Origin: CAWBRY01 sp963791295
GTDB taxonomy: Bacteria; Bacteroidota; Bacteroidia; Chitinophagales; Chitinophagaceae
Assembly (NCBI GenBank): GCA_963791295.1
Contig: CAWBRY010000004.1
Span: 62,001-126,000, forward strand
Reading direction: 5' to 3'
DNA: 64,000 bases
Shown here: positions 18,904-27,711 of the stretch, one piece after another
Position numbering within the stretch: position 1 is the first letter of the stretch
Layout of the letters: each line of letters starts with the position of its first letter
Made by a program: the position numbers and the translations under genes
The notes under the pieces: model-generated
The model's input: only the letters and a program-made list of their open reading frames with translations
Told to the model about the DNA's origin: nothing
The model's database searches: none

Positions 18904-18941
18904 GGACAGTTTGAAATTTTAACTCCGTATCCCACACCCAA

Positions 18942-19025
18942 GCCCGGGTGGCGGAATTGGTAGACGCAGCAGACTCAAAATCTGCCGTCCGCAAGGATGT
19001 ATCGGTTCGATTCCGATCTCGGGCA
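18942..19025 (+). tRNA. tRNA-Leu (anticodon CAA)
   Basis: An 84-base class II tRNA decoding UUG. The acceptor stem GCCCGGG pairs with CTCGGGC (one G-U). The D-arm contains GGTAGACGC, the anticodon arm is GCAGA-CTCAAAA-TCTGC with CAA at the centre, a variable arm CGTCCGCAAGGATG follows, and the T-arm has GGTTCGATTCC. The discriminator is A, usual for tRNA-Leu, and CCA is not encoded. A terminator follows directly. Confidence 0.96.
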
Positions 19026-19029
19026 CAAG

Positions 19030-19057
19030 ACCCCCTTTTGTAGGGGGTTTTTCTTTT
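19030..19057 (+). terminator. Rho-independent terminator of tRNA-Leu
   Basis: ACCCCC and GGGGGT pair around a seven-base loop, followed by a nine-base T-rich tail with one C. It starts four bases after the tRNA. Confidence 0.9.
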
Positions 19058-19121
19058 AAAAAGCTTTCGTCGTAACTATTGCCCAATAATGACTCCATCT
19101 TAAAATTGTCGGCTACACATA

Positions 19122-20156
19122 TTATTCCTGACCCTCTTTACTTTTAAAGTCAGTGATGGTCTTTCCATCATAACGATGCACCCAACCTGCAGATCCAAAC
19201 CAAATACTTCCATCGTTAGCTTCCAATATCCCAAGAAAAGCTGGTGCTCCTGAGATAATTTCTGTTACAGTGGGCATTTTATTGTACAAGGACTTTTGAT
19301 CATAACGGGAAAGAGCCCAAACCTTCCCATTAGGATTTATTTCACCTGTAGTCCAGATGTTTCCTTTTTTATCTTCGATTACAGCATAAACACCTCTCTG
19401 CGATACCTTAGTAAAGACACTGCCGTCATAGCGCCAAAGACCGTTGGCGCGCCCACCATTTTCACCAAACCAAATATTGCCTTTTTTATCTTCGATTATC
19501 GACCAAACGTTGTTAAAAGCTTTGCCTTCATGGATTAAAGGGGTAAACGTTTTTCCGTCATAAACGAAGGCTTCGCCCCTTGTACCAATCCATAATTTCC
19601 CAGTTTTGTCTTCAATGATAGTAGTAATATTATGGGGCAGTCCGTCTTTCGTTGTAAAATTTTGAAAGGATTTCCCGTCGTAACGGCTTACTCCACTACC
19701 TCCAGTGCCGAACCAAATAATGCCGGCTTTATCTTCGTAAATACACATAACCGCATTGTCAGCAAGTCCCTCCCTGGTTGTAAAATGCTGAAAGGATTTC
19801 CCATTGTAATTATAAACTCCGGAATCAGTGGAAGCGAACCAAAGGTTTCCGCGTCGATCTTCCAGAACATCCCAGAATCTGGGCGAACCTAGTTTACTTG
19901 TGAGATTAGTAAACGATTTTCCATCGTAGCGAAAAACACCACTCCATCCTGCAGCAATCAAAATGTTTCCGTTTCTATCTTGCTTTATATTACGAACCTG
20001 ACCCATAGGCACCTTGGAGGTGTCCGCCTCTTTAAGTTGAGATTCGGAGTAAGGTCCTTTACTGATATTATCTTGTGATGCGTTTGTTTGGTTTTGTCCA
20101 CAGGAGGTGTGAAAAACAAACATCAGGAACAAGGTATATAAGTGTATGTATTTCAC
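19122..20156 (-). CDS. Two-component-type beta-propeller lipoprotein, copy 1
   Basis: A 344-residue secreted lipoprotein. The signal peptide ends in the lipobox HTSC followed by GQ (Cys near residue 19). The rest is a chain of about seven Reg_prop blades, each with a core such as GNLWFASTDSG or GIIWFGTGGSGV and a linker YDGKSFQNFT. In hybrid two-component systems such propellers are periplasmic sugar sensors fused to a kinase; here the propeller stands alone with no membrane or kinase part. It may act as a surface binding or sensing protein. Very similar to the gene at 20429-21472, so a recent tandem duplicate. Confidence 0.85.
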   Translation of the reverse strand: MKYIHLYTLFLMFVFHTSCGQNQTNASQDNISKGPYSESQLKEADTSKVPMGQVRNIKQDRNGNILIAAGWSGVFRYDGKSFTNLTSKLGSPRFWDVLEDRRGNLWFASTDSGVYNYNGKSFQHFTTREGLADNAVMCIYEDKAGIIWFGTGGSGVSRYDGKSFQNFTTKDGLPHNITTIIEDKTGKLWIGTRGEAFVYDGKTFTPLIHEGKAFNNVWSIIEDKKGNIWFGENGGRANGLWRYDGSVFTKVSQRGVYAVIEDKKGNIWTTGEINPNGKVWALSRYDQKSLYNKMPTVTEIISGAPAFLGILEANDGSIWFGSAGWVHRYDGKTITDFKSKEGQE

Positions 20157-20285
20157 AAATTTTTCTATTTAATTATCGAATTAGTCCTAGGAGCATAATG
20201 AGCAGGCTGTTCAAAACGGTTCCTCTATTTTTCATCCTATTAAAGTTTAACAGCGAACCTACTTTAATCCTTTCAGGTAGAAAGG

Positions 20286-20334
20286 TCAGGATTGTAAATT
20301 AAAATGTAAACTTTGTAAATTATTGTAATCCTGA
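20286..20334 (-). promoter_or_regulatory. Paired 21-base-period direct repeats upstream of propeller copy 1
   Basis: TTGTAAATTA occurs at 20292-20301 and again at 20313-20322, one period of 21 bases (two helix turns), framed by the inverted repeat TCAGGATT/AATCCTGA. The same repeats stand before copy 2. The layout is that of an operator for a dimeric or LytTR-type regulator, but no regulator is proven. Confidence 0.4.
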
Positions 20335-20428
20335 TCTCATATGGCGATCCTCTCTTGACTACTGTAAAAATCCTTTCAATGAGTTTTACCCTAATCGATG
20401 CCGAAAAATGTACCGCTTGAAGCATAAT

Positions 20429-21472
20429 TCAATGTGAAAATGCACTCCTAAAGTCCGTGATGGTCTTTCCATCATAACGATACACGCTACCAGGAGCGCC
20501 AAACCAAATACTTCCATCGTTAGCTTCCAATATCCCCATAAAAAATTCCATTGGTCCTCCTGACATAATTTCTGTTACAGTGGGCAGTTTACTGTACAAG
20601 GACTTTGCATCATAACGTGAAAGTGCCCAGACATTCCCATTAGGATTTACAGTACCGGTAGTCCAGATATTTCCTTTTTTATCTTCGACTATACCATAAA
20701 CATTTCTCTGCGATACGTTTGTAAAGGAACTGCCGTCATAGCGCCAAAGACCGTTGCCACGCCCACCATTCTCACCGAACCAAATATTGCCTTTTTTATC
20801 TTCAATTATCGACCAAACGTTGTTAAAAGCTTTGCCTTCATGGATTAAACGGGTAAACGTTTTTCCGTCATAAACGAAGGCTTCGCCCCTTGTACCAATC
20901 CATAATTTCCCCGTTTTGTCTTCAATGATAGTAGTAATATTATGGGGCAGTCCGTCTTTCGTTGTAAAATTTTGAAAGGATTTCCCGTCGTAACGGCTTA
21001 CTCCACTACCTCCAAAGCCGAACCAAATAATGCCGGCTTTATCTTCGTAAATACACATAACCGCATTATCAGCAAGTCCCTCCCTGGTTGTAAAATGCTG
21101 AAAGGATTTCCCATTGTAATTATAAACTCCGGAATCGGTGGAAGCGAACCAAAGGTTTCCGCGTCGATCTTCCAGAACATCAAAGAATCTGGGCGAACCT
21201 AGTTTACTTGTGAGATTAGTAAACGATTTTCCATCGTAGCGAAAAACACCACTCCATCCTGTAGCAATCAAAATGTTTCCGTTTCTATCTTGCTTTATAT
21301 TACGAACCTGACCCATAGGGACCTTGGAGGTGTCCGCCTCTTTAAGTTGAGACTCGGAGAGGCCATTGTGTTCTTTACCGAAATTATCTTGTGGTACGTT
21401 TGTTTGCTTTTGTCCACAGGAGTGTGAAAAACAAACATCAAGAACAAAGTATATGACGAGTACGTATTTCAT
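20429..21472 (-). CDS. Two-component-type beta-propeller lipoprotein, copy 2
   Basis: A 347-residue lipoprotein, paralogue of the gene at 19122-20156 and near-identical through the middle. The signal peptide ends SHSC-GQ. Differences are concentrated in the first 35 residues, the last 20 and a few blade-loop residues (for example FGFGGSG in place of FGTGGSG, and a two-residue insertion before the last blade). The order of the blades is the same. It too has no fused kinase. Either both serve as surface binding proteins with slightly different ligands or one is redundant. Confidence 0.85.
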   Translation of the reverse strand: MKYVLVIYFVLDVCFSHSCGQKQTNVPQDNFGKEHNGLSESQLKEADTSKVPMGQVRNIKQDRNGNILIATGWSGVFRYDGKSFTNLTSKLGSPRFFDVLEDRRGNLWFASTDSGVYNYNGKSFQHFTTREGLADNAVMCIYEDKAGIIWFGFGGSGVSRYDGKSFQNFTTKDGLPHNITTIIEDKTGKLWIGTRGEAFVYDGKTFTRLIHEGKAFNNVWSIIEDKKGNIWFGENGGRGNGLWRYDGSSFTNVSQRNVYGIVEDKKGNIWTTGTVNPNGNVWALSRYDAKSLYSKLPTVTEIMSGGPMEFFMGILEANDGSIWFGAPGSVYRYDGKTITDFRSAFSH

Positions 21473-21564
21473 AATTTTTTCTATTTAATTATTGGGAACA
21501 GAAACACTGCTAAACCTATCTGCTGCATTACAGCGAAACTACTTTGATCCTTTCAGCTTGAAGG

Positions 21565-21608
21565 GTCAGGATTGTAAATTAAAATGTAAACTTTGTAAAT
21601 TATTGTAA
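21565..21608 (-). promoter_or_regulatory. Paired direct repeats upstream of propeller copy 2
   Basis: The same two TTGTAAATTA units at 21572-21581 and 21593-21602. The match to copy 1 stops just after 21608, marking the end of the duplicated unit; the framing inverted repeat of copy 1 is not kept. Confidence 0.4.
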
Positions 21609-21758
21609 AAGTACCCTGGACCTTAGAAACTCGTTGCTTAAGATCGTCTAAGGAGGAATCACTGTTTCAGGTGATCAGCAATATCATGTGCCTGTCTATA
21701 TTTGAAGCTCAGTTCAATCACCAAATCCATATATCATGAAAATAAATAAATAAATGAC

Positions 21759-23090
21759 ATGAAAATCAAATTAACCCTCTTCATATTGATTTTGCCGGCT
21801 TCGCTTATCCTATCAACTTTCAGCAGCAATGCCCAAACTAACCAAGGCACACACACACTGACTACAGTTCTTGCCAACATTACATCATCGAGAGCCGTAA
21901 TTAATTTGAACGACCTTAATGGTAAGCCGGACGCAATTATTGTAGCAACTCCTGTCGGGAATGCAAAAACAATTAACCCGCATCCAAACGGCGTCTGGTA
22001 CTACGCTGGAAAATGGAACTTCTTCAACACGGACCATAGTGCCATGATTGTCGGGTTAGTCTACAATTTAACTTACTTCGTAAGTCCGAGCCCGGGATCT
22101 GATCAATTCCTGCATGCGGTTACTCAACAAAATCTTGTAAACGGAGTCTCCTATATTACTCACGCCAAACTCGATAATAATCCAAATGCACAATTTGCTT
22201 TTTTCCAGAATCATTCACCAGATCTTCGTCCCGGTTCGGTACTCAACATGTTTGAAGAAAAGATTGGTTACAGTACTACTGTCAAGAAATGGTATATAAC
22301 CAATGTGAGCAGCGTCCACCCGCTGGTTAAAGGCGCCTGGTACAACATAGTAGTTTCTCCGGGCCCAACACTAGTGACGACGATAACTCCACCACTGCTC
22401 AATGGAGCGGTGGTGAACCCAACTACTAATTCGTCCACACAGCCCTGTAACTGTCCCGCTTCCCTTCCACCTAATGGAACGGCGGGAGGCGATCTGGCAG
22501 GAGCATACCCCAATCCATCGGTACAAAAACTTTTCGGGCAACCTTTGTCACCTGCAACACCTGTAACAGGGCAAGTTCTTAAATGGAACGGCTCTGTATG
22601 GGAACCTGCGGCAGATAATTCCGCTCCGGCCGCGTCGAATAAACCATCTGTTTTGTTCTTCACTCAAAGTGGCGATTTGCAAATGCAAAACCCCACTATA
22701 AATAAAGCCTCGATTACCGGCATGGACAACAGAAGCTTTCCTATAGCGCAAAACAGTCGTGTAGTTTTTAATACAGTACTCACCGTTTATAATAAGTTTC
22801 TGGGGAGTACGATCTATGAGCTGAGGCCCGTAGATATTTGGCTCACTGTAGAAATTCTAAATTCATCCAATGAAACAATTGCATTAGCAGTGGGAACAGT
22901 GACCGTAAAGGATCAAGGCGTTTCAACCATACATGCCGTTGGTATTGGTATTGTGCCCCCTGGCACCTATCATACCCGGGTTACATTAAACAGGCAGAAT
23001 CAGGGATCACCACTAACTATTATAGCCTCAGGATTTGCCGACACTTCCTCAAACGGCGGTATAATGATTATCGAGATTTTTCCTGACTAG
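21759..23090 (+). CDS. Secreted DUF7452-like repeat protein with tail-fibre-like linker
   Basis: A 443-residue exported protein with a signal peptide ending SNAQ (cleavage near residue 26). Two copies of a roughly 85-residue unit follow; each has an aromatic core, GKWNFFNTDHSAM near 69 and NAQFAFFQNHSPDLRPG near 144, which resembles DUF7452. After a Pro/Thr-rich stretch come GDLAGAYPNPSVQKL and GQVLKWNGSVWEPA, a linker seen in Bacteroidota surface and fibre-like proteins. The last 150 residues form an unrecognised beta-rich domain. Probably surface exposed; function unknown. It diverges from propeller copy 2. Confidence 0.6.
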   Translation: MKIKLTLFILILPASLILSTFSSNAQTNQGTHTLTTVLANITSSRAVINLNDLNGKPDAIIVATPVGNAKTINPHPNGVWYYAGKWNFFNTDHSAMIVGLVYNLTYFVSPSPGSDQFLHAVTQQNLVNGVSYITHAKLDNNPNAQFAFFQNHSPDLRPGSVLNMFEEKIGYSTTVKKWYITNVSSVHPLVKGAWYNIVVSPGPTLVTTITPPLLNGAVVNPTTNSSTQPCNCPASLPPNGTAGGDLAGAYPNPSVQKLFGQPLSPATPVTGQVLKWNGSVWEPAADNSAPAASNKPSVLFFTQSGDLQMQNPTINKASITGMDNRSFPIAQNSRVVFNTVLTVYNKFLGSTIYELRPVDIWLTVEILNSSNETIALAVGTVTVKDQGVSTIHAVGIGIVPPGTYHTRVTLNRQNQGSPLTIIASGFADTSSNGGIMIIEIFPD

Positions 23091-23123
23091 CGTAGCAAGA
23101 AGAAGTAAGACACATAATAGAAT

Positions 23124-24491
23124 TCACATTTTCATTTGAGATGGATAGAGTCTTAAATAGATTTGGAATCCCATTGGATTTTTTCCATATAGATAATTGA
23201 GAGATCGGGGAGCGCAATTAAAGCTCCATTGCCCTCCCAAAGCTGTGCGCAATTTTTTCCAACCAAATAGGTCATAGCTGTCACCAACTGTAAATGAATG
23301 AATATCAAAAACTGTATGTGGGTTAAATAATGATCCCAATAATAGTTCCTCAGCCGATTTTTGAGTCCATTCATACCGCACATAAAGAGAATTCATTGCC
23401 CGGCGCCAGGCCGATTCGGCTAAAATTGCATTTTCGCCAAAAGCTTCTTTTTGCTTATTCATTCCCCATAATAAAGTAGCATCAATATGACTCTTCTTTG
23501 TCAAATTTTTAGAATAGATAGCCGAAGCTGTTGTTTTATAAATATTTTCCCCGGGGTGTAAAATTTCAGGACTTTTTACATAGCCGTGAGAGACCTGGAA
23601 TGCCCAGGTGGCAGAGGGATTATATGAAATTCTTCCACTCCAGGAATCAAACCGTGGCTTGTCAAATCCATAACGCGCTTCATCTGGTTCTTTTCCCGTA
23701 AATAGAGAGGCTTCGATTTTCATTTTGCCGAATCTCACTCCCAATGTAGCAACCCCAAAAGTTATATGGGTCGCATCCACCCAATGGTGGGAAATAGGAG
23801 CATTCGGATTATCTAATGCTGAAGGACGATGCATAAACGTGACCGGCCCCAAAGCAGGTTCACCAGGATATCCTAAATATGCAAAGACATCGCTGTTTTT
23901 TGATAGCGAATACGAATAACTTATAGCCAATTCAGAAAAAAGGTCGTGTGGATGCTGTCTGTCTACAAGGCCTGTTCCCTTATAGGTTTCTCCTGTTTGA
24001 AATAATAAGGGATATCCTTTGCCTCCTTCAATAATAGGATCTAAAGAAAACATCGTGCTGAAGTGAAACAATCCCTTTGTTCCTAACCTCCGTTGACCCA
24101 TGAACATTAACCAACTTGGAGCATCAAATTTGGAATCGCCTCTTTCCCCCGCGTTAGTAAAATCCTGCCGGTTATATCGTAGCCAAAAACTTCCATGTAG
24201 CATATACATCCACTTTTTTGAATGATACATCACGCCATACATAGGCGAGGAGTCTGGTAGCCACCCGGTTCCGCTGCCATTGCGCTCTTCAGGAAGATTT
24301 AAAGACAGTGAATGACTCATAGGTACATTTGTATTCCTCATGGTCATTTCTTCACTCATATCATTATTTTTCTTTGGTTCTTTCGAAGCTGAATCTTTCA
24401 TGGCTGGCATATTGAGATGATCATGCTGACCAAAAGAATTATGACTACACAATAAAAAGAATGCTATTGGCACCATTAATGTCTGTCTCAT
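23124..24491 (-). CDS. His/Met-rich outer-membrane beta-barrel protein
   Basis: A 455-residue protein with a signal peptide ending SFGQ, followed by an N-terminal stretch rich in His and Met (HDHLNMPAMKD, MSEEMTMRNTNVPMSHS) of the kind that binds copper or silver. The rest is made of amphipathic strands ending in an aromatic-rich C-terminus (IYLRLYPSQMKM), fitting an outer-membrane barrel. No gene name is safe. With the Cys/His-rich membrane protein 970 bases upstream it suggests a metal-handling role. Convergent with the DUF7452-like gene. Confidence 0.55.
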   Translation of the reverse strand: MRQTLMVPIAFFLLCSHNSFGQHDHLNMPAMKDSASKEPKKNNDMSEEMTMRNTNVPMSHSLSLNLPEERNGSGTGWLPDSSPMYGVMYHSKKWMYMLHGSFWLRYNRQDFTNAGERGDSKFDAPSWLMFMGQRRLGTKGLFHFSTMFSLDPIIEGGKGYPLLFQTGETYKGTGLVDRQHPHDLFSELAISYSYSLSKNSDVFAYLGYPGEPALGPVTFMHRPSALDNPNAPISHHWVDATHITFGVATLGVRFGKMKIEASLFTGKEPDEARYGFDKPRFDSWSGRISYNPSATWAFQVSHGYVKSPEILHPGENIYKTTASAIYSKNLTKKSHIDATLLWGMNKQKEAFGENAILAESAWRRAMNSLYVRYEWTQKSAEELLLGSLFNPHTVFDIHSFTVGDSYDLFGWKKLRTALGGQWSFNCAPRSLNYLYGKNPMGFQIYLRLYPSQMKM

Positions 24492-24521
24492 AAATTTGAT
24501 GATAATTGTTAAACAAACGCC

Positions 24522-25385
24522 TTATACTTTCTTAAACAGAAACCATTTCAAGTCGATTGGAGGATAAGTCACATTGACTCCTCCAAGAGCCTTTTTAAGA
24601 ATACCTAGCAATGATTTTTTATAGATGAAATTTGGCATTTTCTCGTCCAATAAGGAAAGAGCATGAACCATCCTGATTTTCTTAACGGGGCGTCCTGAAC
24701 CAATTAATTTGAGGCCATAATGCTCGAATGATTGTTTTATAGTTTTTCCCGAAAACCAATGAACTACGCTAGGCGGCGAGTACTCTTGCCAGTTTCGTCC
24801 CATTAACTTCGCCACTGCGCTTTTCATATCCCAGGATTCTACGAGCGCTAATCCATCTGGAGTCAATAGATCGGCTACATTTTGAAGTGCCTTATCAAGA
24901 TCATGAAAATGGCCAACCACTTGGATAAGAGTAACTAAATCAAACTTCCGGGCAGTCGAATATGATTCTAGTGTTCCCGTTTGGATATCCAGTTTCAAGA
25001 TTTCCCTTCCATAACTTGCCATTGTATCATTCGGTTCAATACCATGGCATAACCATCCTTCAGATTCGAACCCTTTAAGAATAAACCCAGCGGCGGACCC
25101 AACATCCAACATTTCACCTTTGCTCCTATATTTCCCGACGATTTTTGCATACCTCACGCCAGCTTTCAATAATAGCTCCTGGCTCTCCAGATAATTCGGA
25201 TAACCCTGCTTGCCGCCATAAAAATAATCGTCAGAATAAACTTCTGTTAGATGAGTATTGGCGTCTTTTATCTCGATAAATCGATGCCCGCAAGTCTTGC
25301 ATTCCTTAATGGGATACCCATTTTTAACGAAAAGAATAGTTTTTTCTTCTTTACAGCTTGCAATTGAATCACAGATCCTTCGCAT
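24522..25385 (-). CDS. Class I SAM-dependent methyltransferase with N-terminal zinc ribbon
   Basis: A 287-residue methyltransferase. The first 40 residues hold two Cys pairs (CDSIASC and CKTCGH) that form a zinc ribbon as in sugar or lipid methyltransferases. The SAM fold follows with EMLDVGSAAGFILKGF near residue 90, HGIEPNDTMASYG near 113 and FDLVTLIQVVGHFHD near 150. The C-terminal third is basic. It is usually found in polysaccharide loci, but here it stands alone between metal-related genes. The substrate is unknown. Confidence 0.8.
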   Translation of the reverse strand: MRRICDSIASCKEEKTILFVKNGYPIKECKTCGHRFIEIKDANTHLTEVYSDDYFYGGKQGYPNYLESQELLLKAGVRYAKIVGKYRSKGEMLDVGSAAGFILKGFESEGWLCHGIEPNDTMASYGREILKLDIQTGTLESYSTARKFDLVTLIQVVGHFHDLDKALQNVADLLTPDGLALVESWDMKSAVAKLMGRNWQEYSPPSVVHWFSGKTIKQSFEHYGLKLIGSGRPVKKIRMVHALSLLDEKMPNFIYKKSLLGILKKALGGVNVTYPPIDLKWFLFKKV

Positions 25386-25459
25386 AAATATGATTTGACT
25401 GTTAGTATAGAAAACATTTGCATAGGGATCCCCTATGCATAAGAAACTTATACTTCAAA

Positions 25460-25906
25460 TCATATTAGGAAACTCTGAATTGCAATTCGAAGGTCCGCAA
25501 TTGGAGGATGGTAGTTGCGGGCAAAATATATTTCTTTTGCGTCAGTCCTCGAGATGATAGGAACAGCACGAAATAAGTGCAATAAGCAAAAAACGTTGTA
25601 AGATATAATATGGATCGGAGCGTATGCTCTTGGTATAGTCTGGTCTATCTTTAATATTTTGACGACCTTAGTACTACAACAGTCATCCGTCTCTTTCGCG
25701 CCTTTTTTACAGCAGGTCTTGGCTTTGCTGCTGTGGTGGTCTTTTGCCAAATATGCATTCGGAGTGTTTTCAGCAGTTGCCTTCTTTCTGTGAGAATTAT
25801 AACCCATATCCAGACCTAAGGAGCATGCAAACCCGATCACAATATTCAATCCGAATGTTGTTAACAGTGTTGCTGCCTTTAATCGCCTAGACATAGATTT
25901 CGCCAT
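25460..25906 (-). CDS. HYC_CC_PP-like small Cys-rich membrane protein
   Basis: A 148-residue protein with one N-terminal helix (ATLLTTFGLNIVIGFACSLG), a His/Cys-rich middle (KDHHSSKAKTCCKKG, DDCCS) and a C-terminus NYHPPIADLRIAIQSFLI. The paired Cys and the PP near the end match the HYC_CC_PP family of Bacteroidota, which commonly lies next to metal efflux or TonB receptor genes. It probably binds copper or another soft metal at the envelope; that is inference. The family call is likely, not certain. Confidence 0.6.
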   Translation of the reverse strand: MAKSMSRRLKAATLLTTFGLNIVIGFACSLGLDMGYNSHRKKATAENTPNAYLAKDHHSSKAKTCCKKGAKETDDCCSTKVVKILKIDQTIPRAYAPIHIISYNVFCLLHLFRAVPIISRTDAKEIYFARNYHPPIADLRIAIQSFLI

Positions 25907-26070
25907 CTGATCTTAAAGGTAATGATTTTAAAAAGTTTTTAAAGCACTATCTGGCTAACCGAATCAGGAATATTGGTAGGAATTCCGTAATCTGTATACC
26001 ATTTGAGTATGTAAAAGCAAAGACCTTAGCGTTGTAAGTTAAAAGATGACACTTAGCTAAAAATCCCACA

Positions 26071-27675
26071 ATGAAAAAACTATTCTTTGGATTTACATTG
26101 CTCTTATCATTTGTGTTGAATGCGCAGAAAGACACAACCTCCGCCCCGCTAGTCACTACAACCTCCGGAATTTTACAAGGAATAACCGTGGATAATGTCA
26201 GCAGCTTTAAAGGCATTCCTTATGCAGCCCCACCTGTTGGTCCGAATCGTTGGAGACCTCCGCAACCAGTAACTCCGTGGAAAGAAGTTCGTGATGCAAC
26301 TAAGGTTTGTGCTGATTGCCCCCAGCGAGCGTGGCCGGGTTCTACAGCCACCATTTCCGAAGATTGCCTTTTTCTTAATGTTTGGACACCGGCTACAGCT
26401 ACCAAGCAATCAAAATTGCCGCACTGAAGTGGGTCCAGCAAAATATTGCGGCCTTTGGGGGCGATCCAAATAATGTAACGATTTTTGGTTTTTCTGCCGG
26501 TGGAGTTTCGGTACATTCATTGCTGACAATACCCGCTGCAAAAGGTCTTTTCCATAAAGCTATCAGTGAATCTGGCGGTGGTCGTGACGGTGTACTTACC
26601 GGCAGGCCGATCCGCGCTGAAAAAGCTGATTCCCTGTACCCGGTTTCAGCCGAAACAATTGGGATAAACTTTGCCCGGAAACATAAAATCCAGGGTACAG
26701 ATGAGGCCGCCCTGGCTAAGCTCCGCTCCCTGAGCATGGAAGAAATTGTAGATGCAGGCCAGGAAAACGATAGCTCGGGTGTTCGAATTTACTCAGGCGC
26801 AATCCTCGATGGAAAGCTTGTGGTAGAAACAGCGGAAAGCGCCTACAAAGCCGGCAGGCAAGCACGTGTTCCACTCAACATTGGCAACTGCAGCGCAGAA
26901 ATAGGTGGAGCCTTTGTTAATAACAGCAGTTCGAAGGAAGCACTGTTTTCACTTTTTGGAGAACTTGAAGCTGACGCTAAAGCAGCCTTCGATCCTGATG
27001 GCAGTAAGGAGTTCGCTGAGGTAATCACTAAGTTTAACACGGACTAGGTGTGGGGTGAGCTAGCACGCATGGCAGCAAGGGCTTTTGTTGCCCAACGTAA
27101 CCCAGTTTATATGTATCAATTCGGTTACGTCCCTTCCGCAATGCGGGAACGGTCACGCTATGGTGCAGGTCACGGATCTGAAATCTCGTTTGTGTTTAAC
27201 ACCCTCAATGCCCGATGTGGATCTCCTGGTGAGCCAACACCTGAAGAAAAAGAGTTAGCAAGGATCATGGAACACATATTGGACAAACTTCGCCAAAACA
27301 GGTAATCCTAATGGTAAGGATGTGCCGGCTTGGCCTCTCTACGATACTCAAAAAGAAGAGATCCTGGATATCGACTTAGAAGGGAAACCCATTAGCAAGG
27401 CCGATCCCCGGAAAGCAAGATTTAATGTGGTTGAAAAGCATTCAAGCAGCGACATCGTCTGCAATCACGTGGTATCTAGGACACCAAACAACAACCTTTA
27501 TATTGACAACATTGCAATTCTTTGGAATCGTATTACGCTGACTGCCATTGTTCGTGGCAATGATGCCGTAACGGAATTTACAGTAACTGAGGTCTATAAA
27601 AAAGGAGGAAATGATTGGAAACTGCTAGCGTTGACATTCACCAGTGTAAGAGATACCCACCAGATTGCACATTAG
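26071..27675 (+). pseudogene. Type-B carboxylesterase, decayed and fused to a SnoaL-like C-terminus
   Basis: Remains of an exported carboxylesterase of the para-nitrobenzyl-esterase type. The signal peptide (ending LNAQ), FKGIPYAAPPVGPNRWRPP and EDCLFLNVWTPAT are present. About 80 residues with the oxyanion-hole HGGG are then missing: the sequence jumps to IAALKWVQQNIAAFGGDP near 26400 with a frame change. The nucleophile is in FGFSAGG (normally GESAGG) and the His in GAGHGSEI. An in-frame TAG at 27045-27047 interrupts, and the frame shifts again near 27303. After DPRKARF the reading continues into the last 80 residues of a SnoaL/DUF4440-like protein. A true pseudogene is likely. Confidence 0.75.
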
Positions 27676-27711
27676 TCGTAATATCAGAAGACCTTAGCGG
27701 CCTATACAGAT

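Noticed and set aside
18942..19057. tRNA-Leu as an integration site
   Set aside because: No integrase or direct repeat of the tRNA 3' end is seen on either side.
20157..20428. A small plus-strand frame and possible promoter between the propeller copies
   Set aside because: No protein-like content and no TAnnTTTG with good spacing; the stretch is explained by the duplicated upstream region.
22268..22663. A 131-residue minus-strand frame inside the DUF7452-like gene
   Set aside because: No recognisable domain; it is the reverse of a Pro/Thr-rich linker and lies wholly within a well supported gene.
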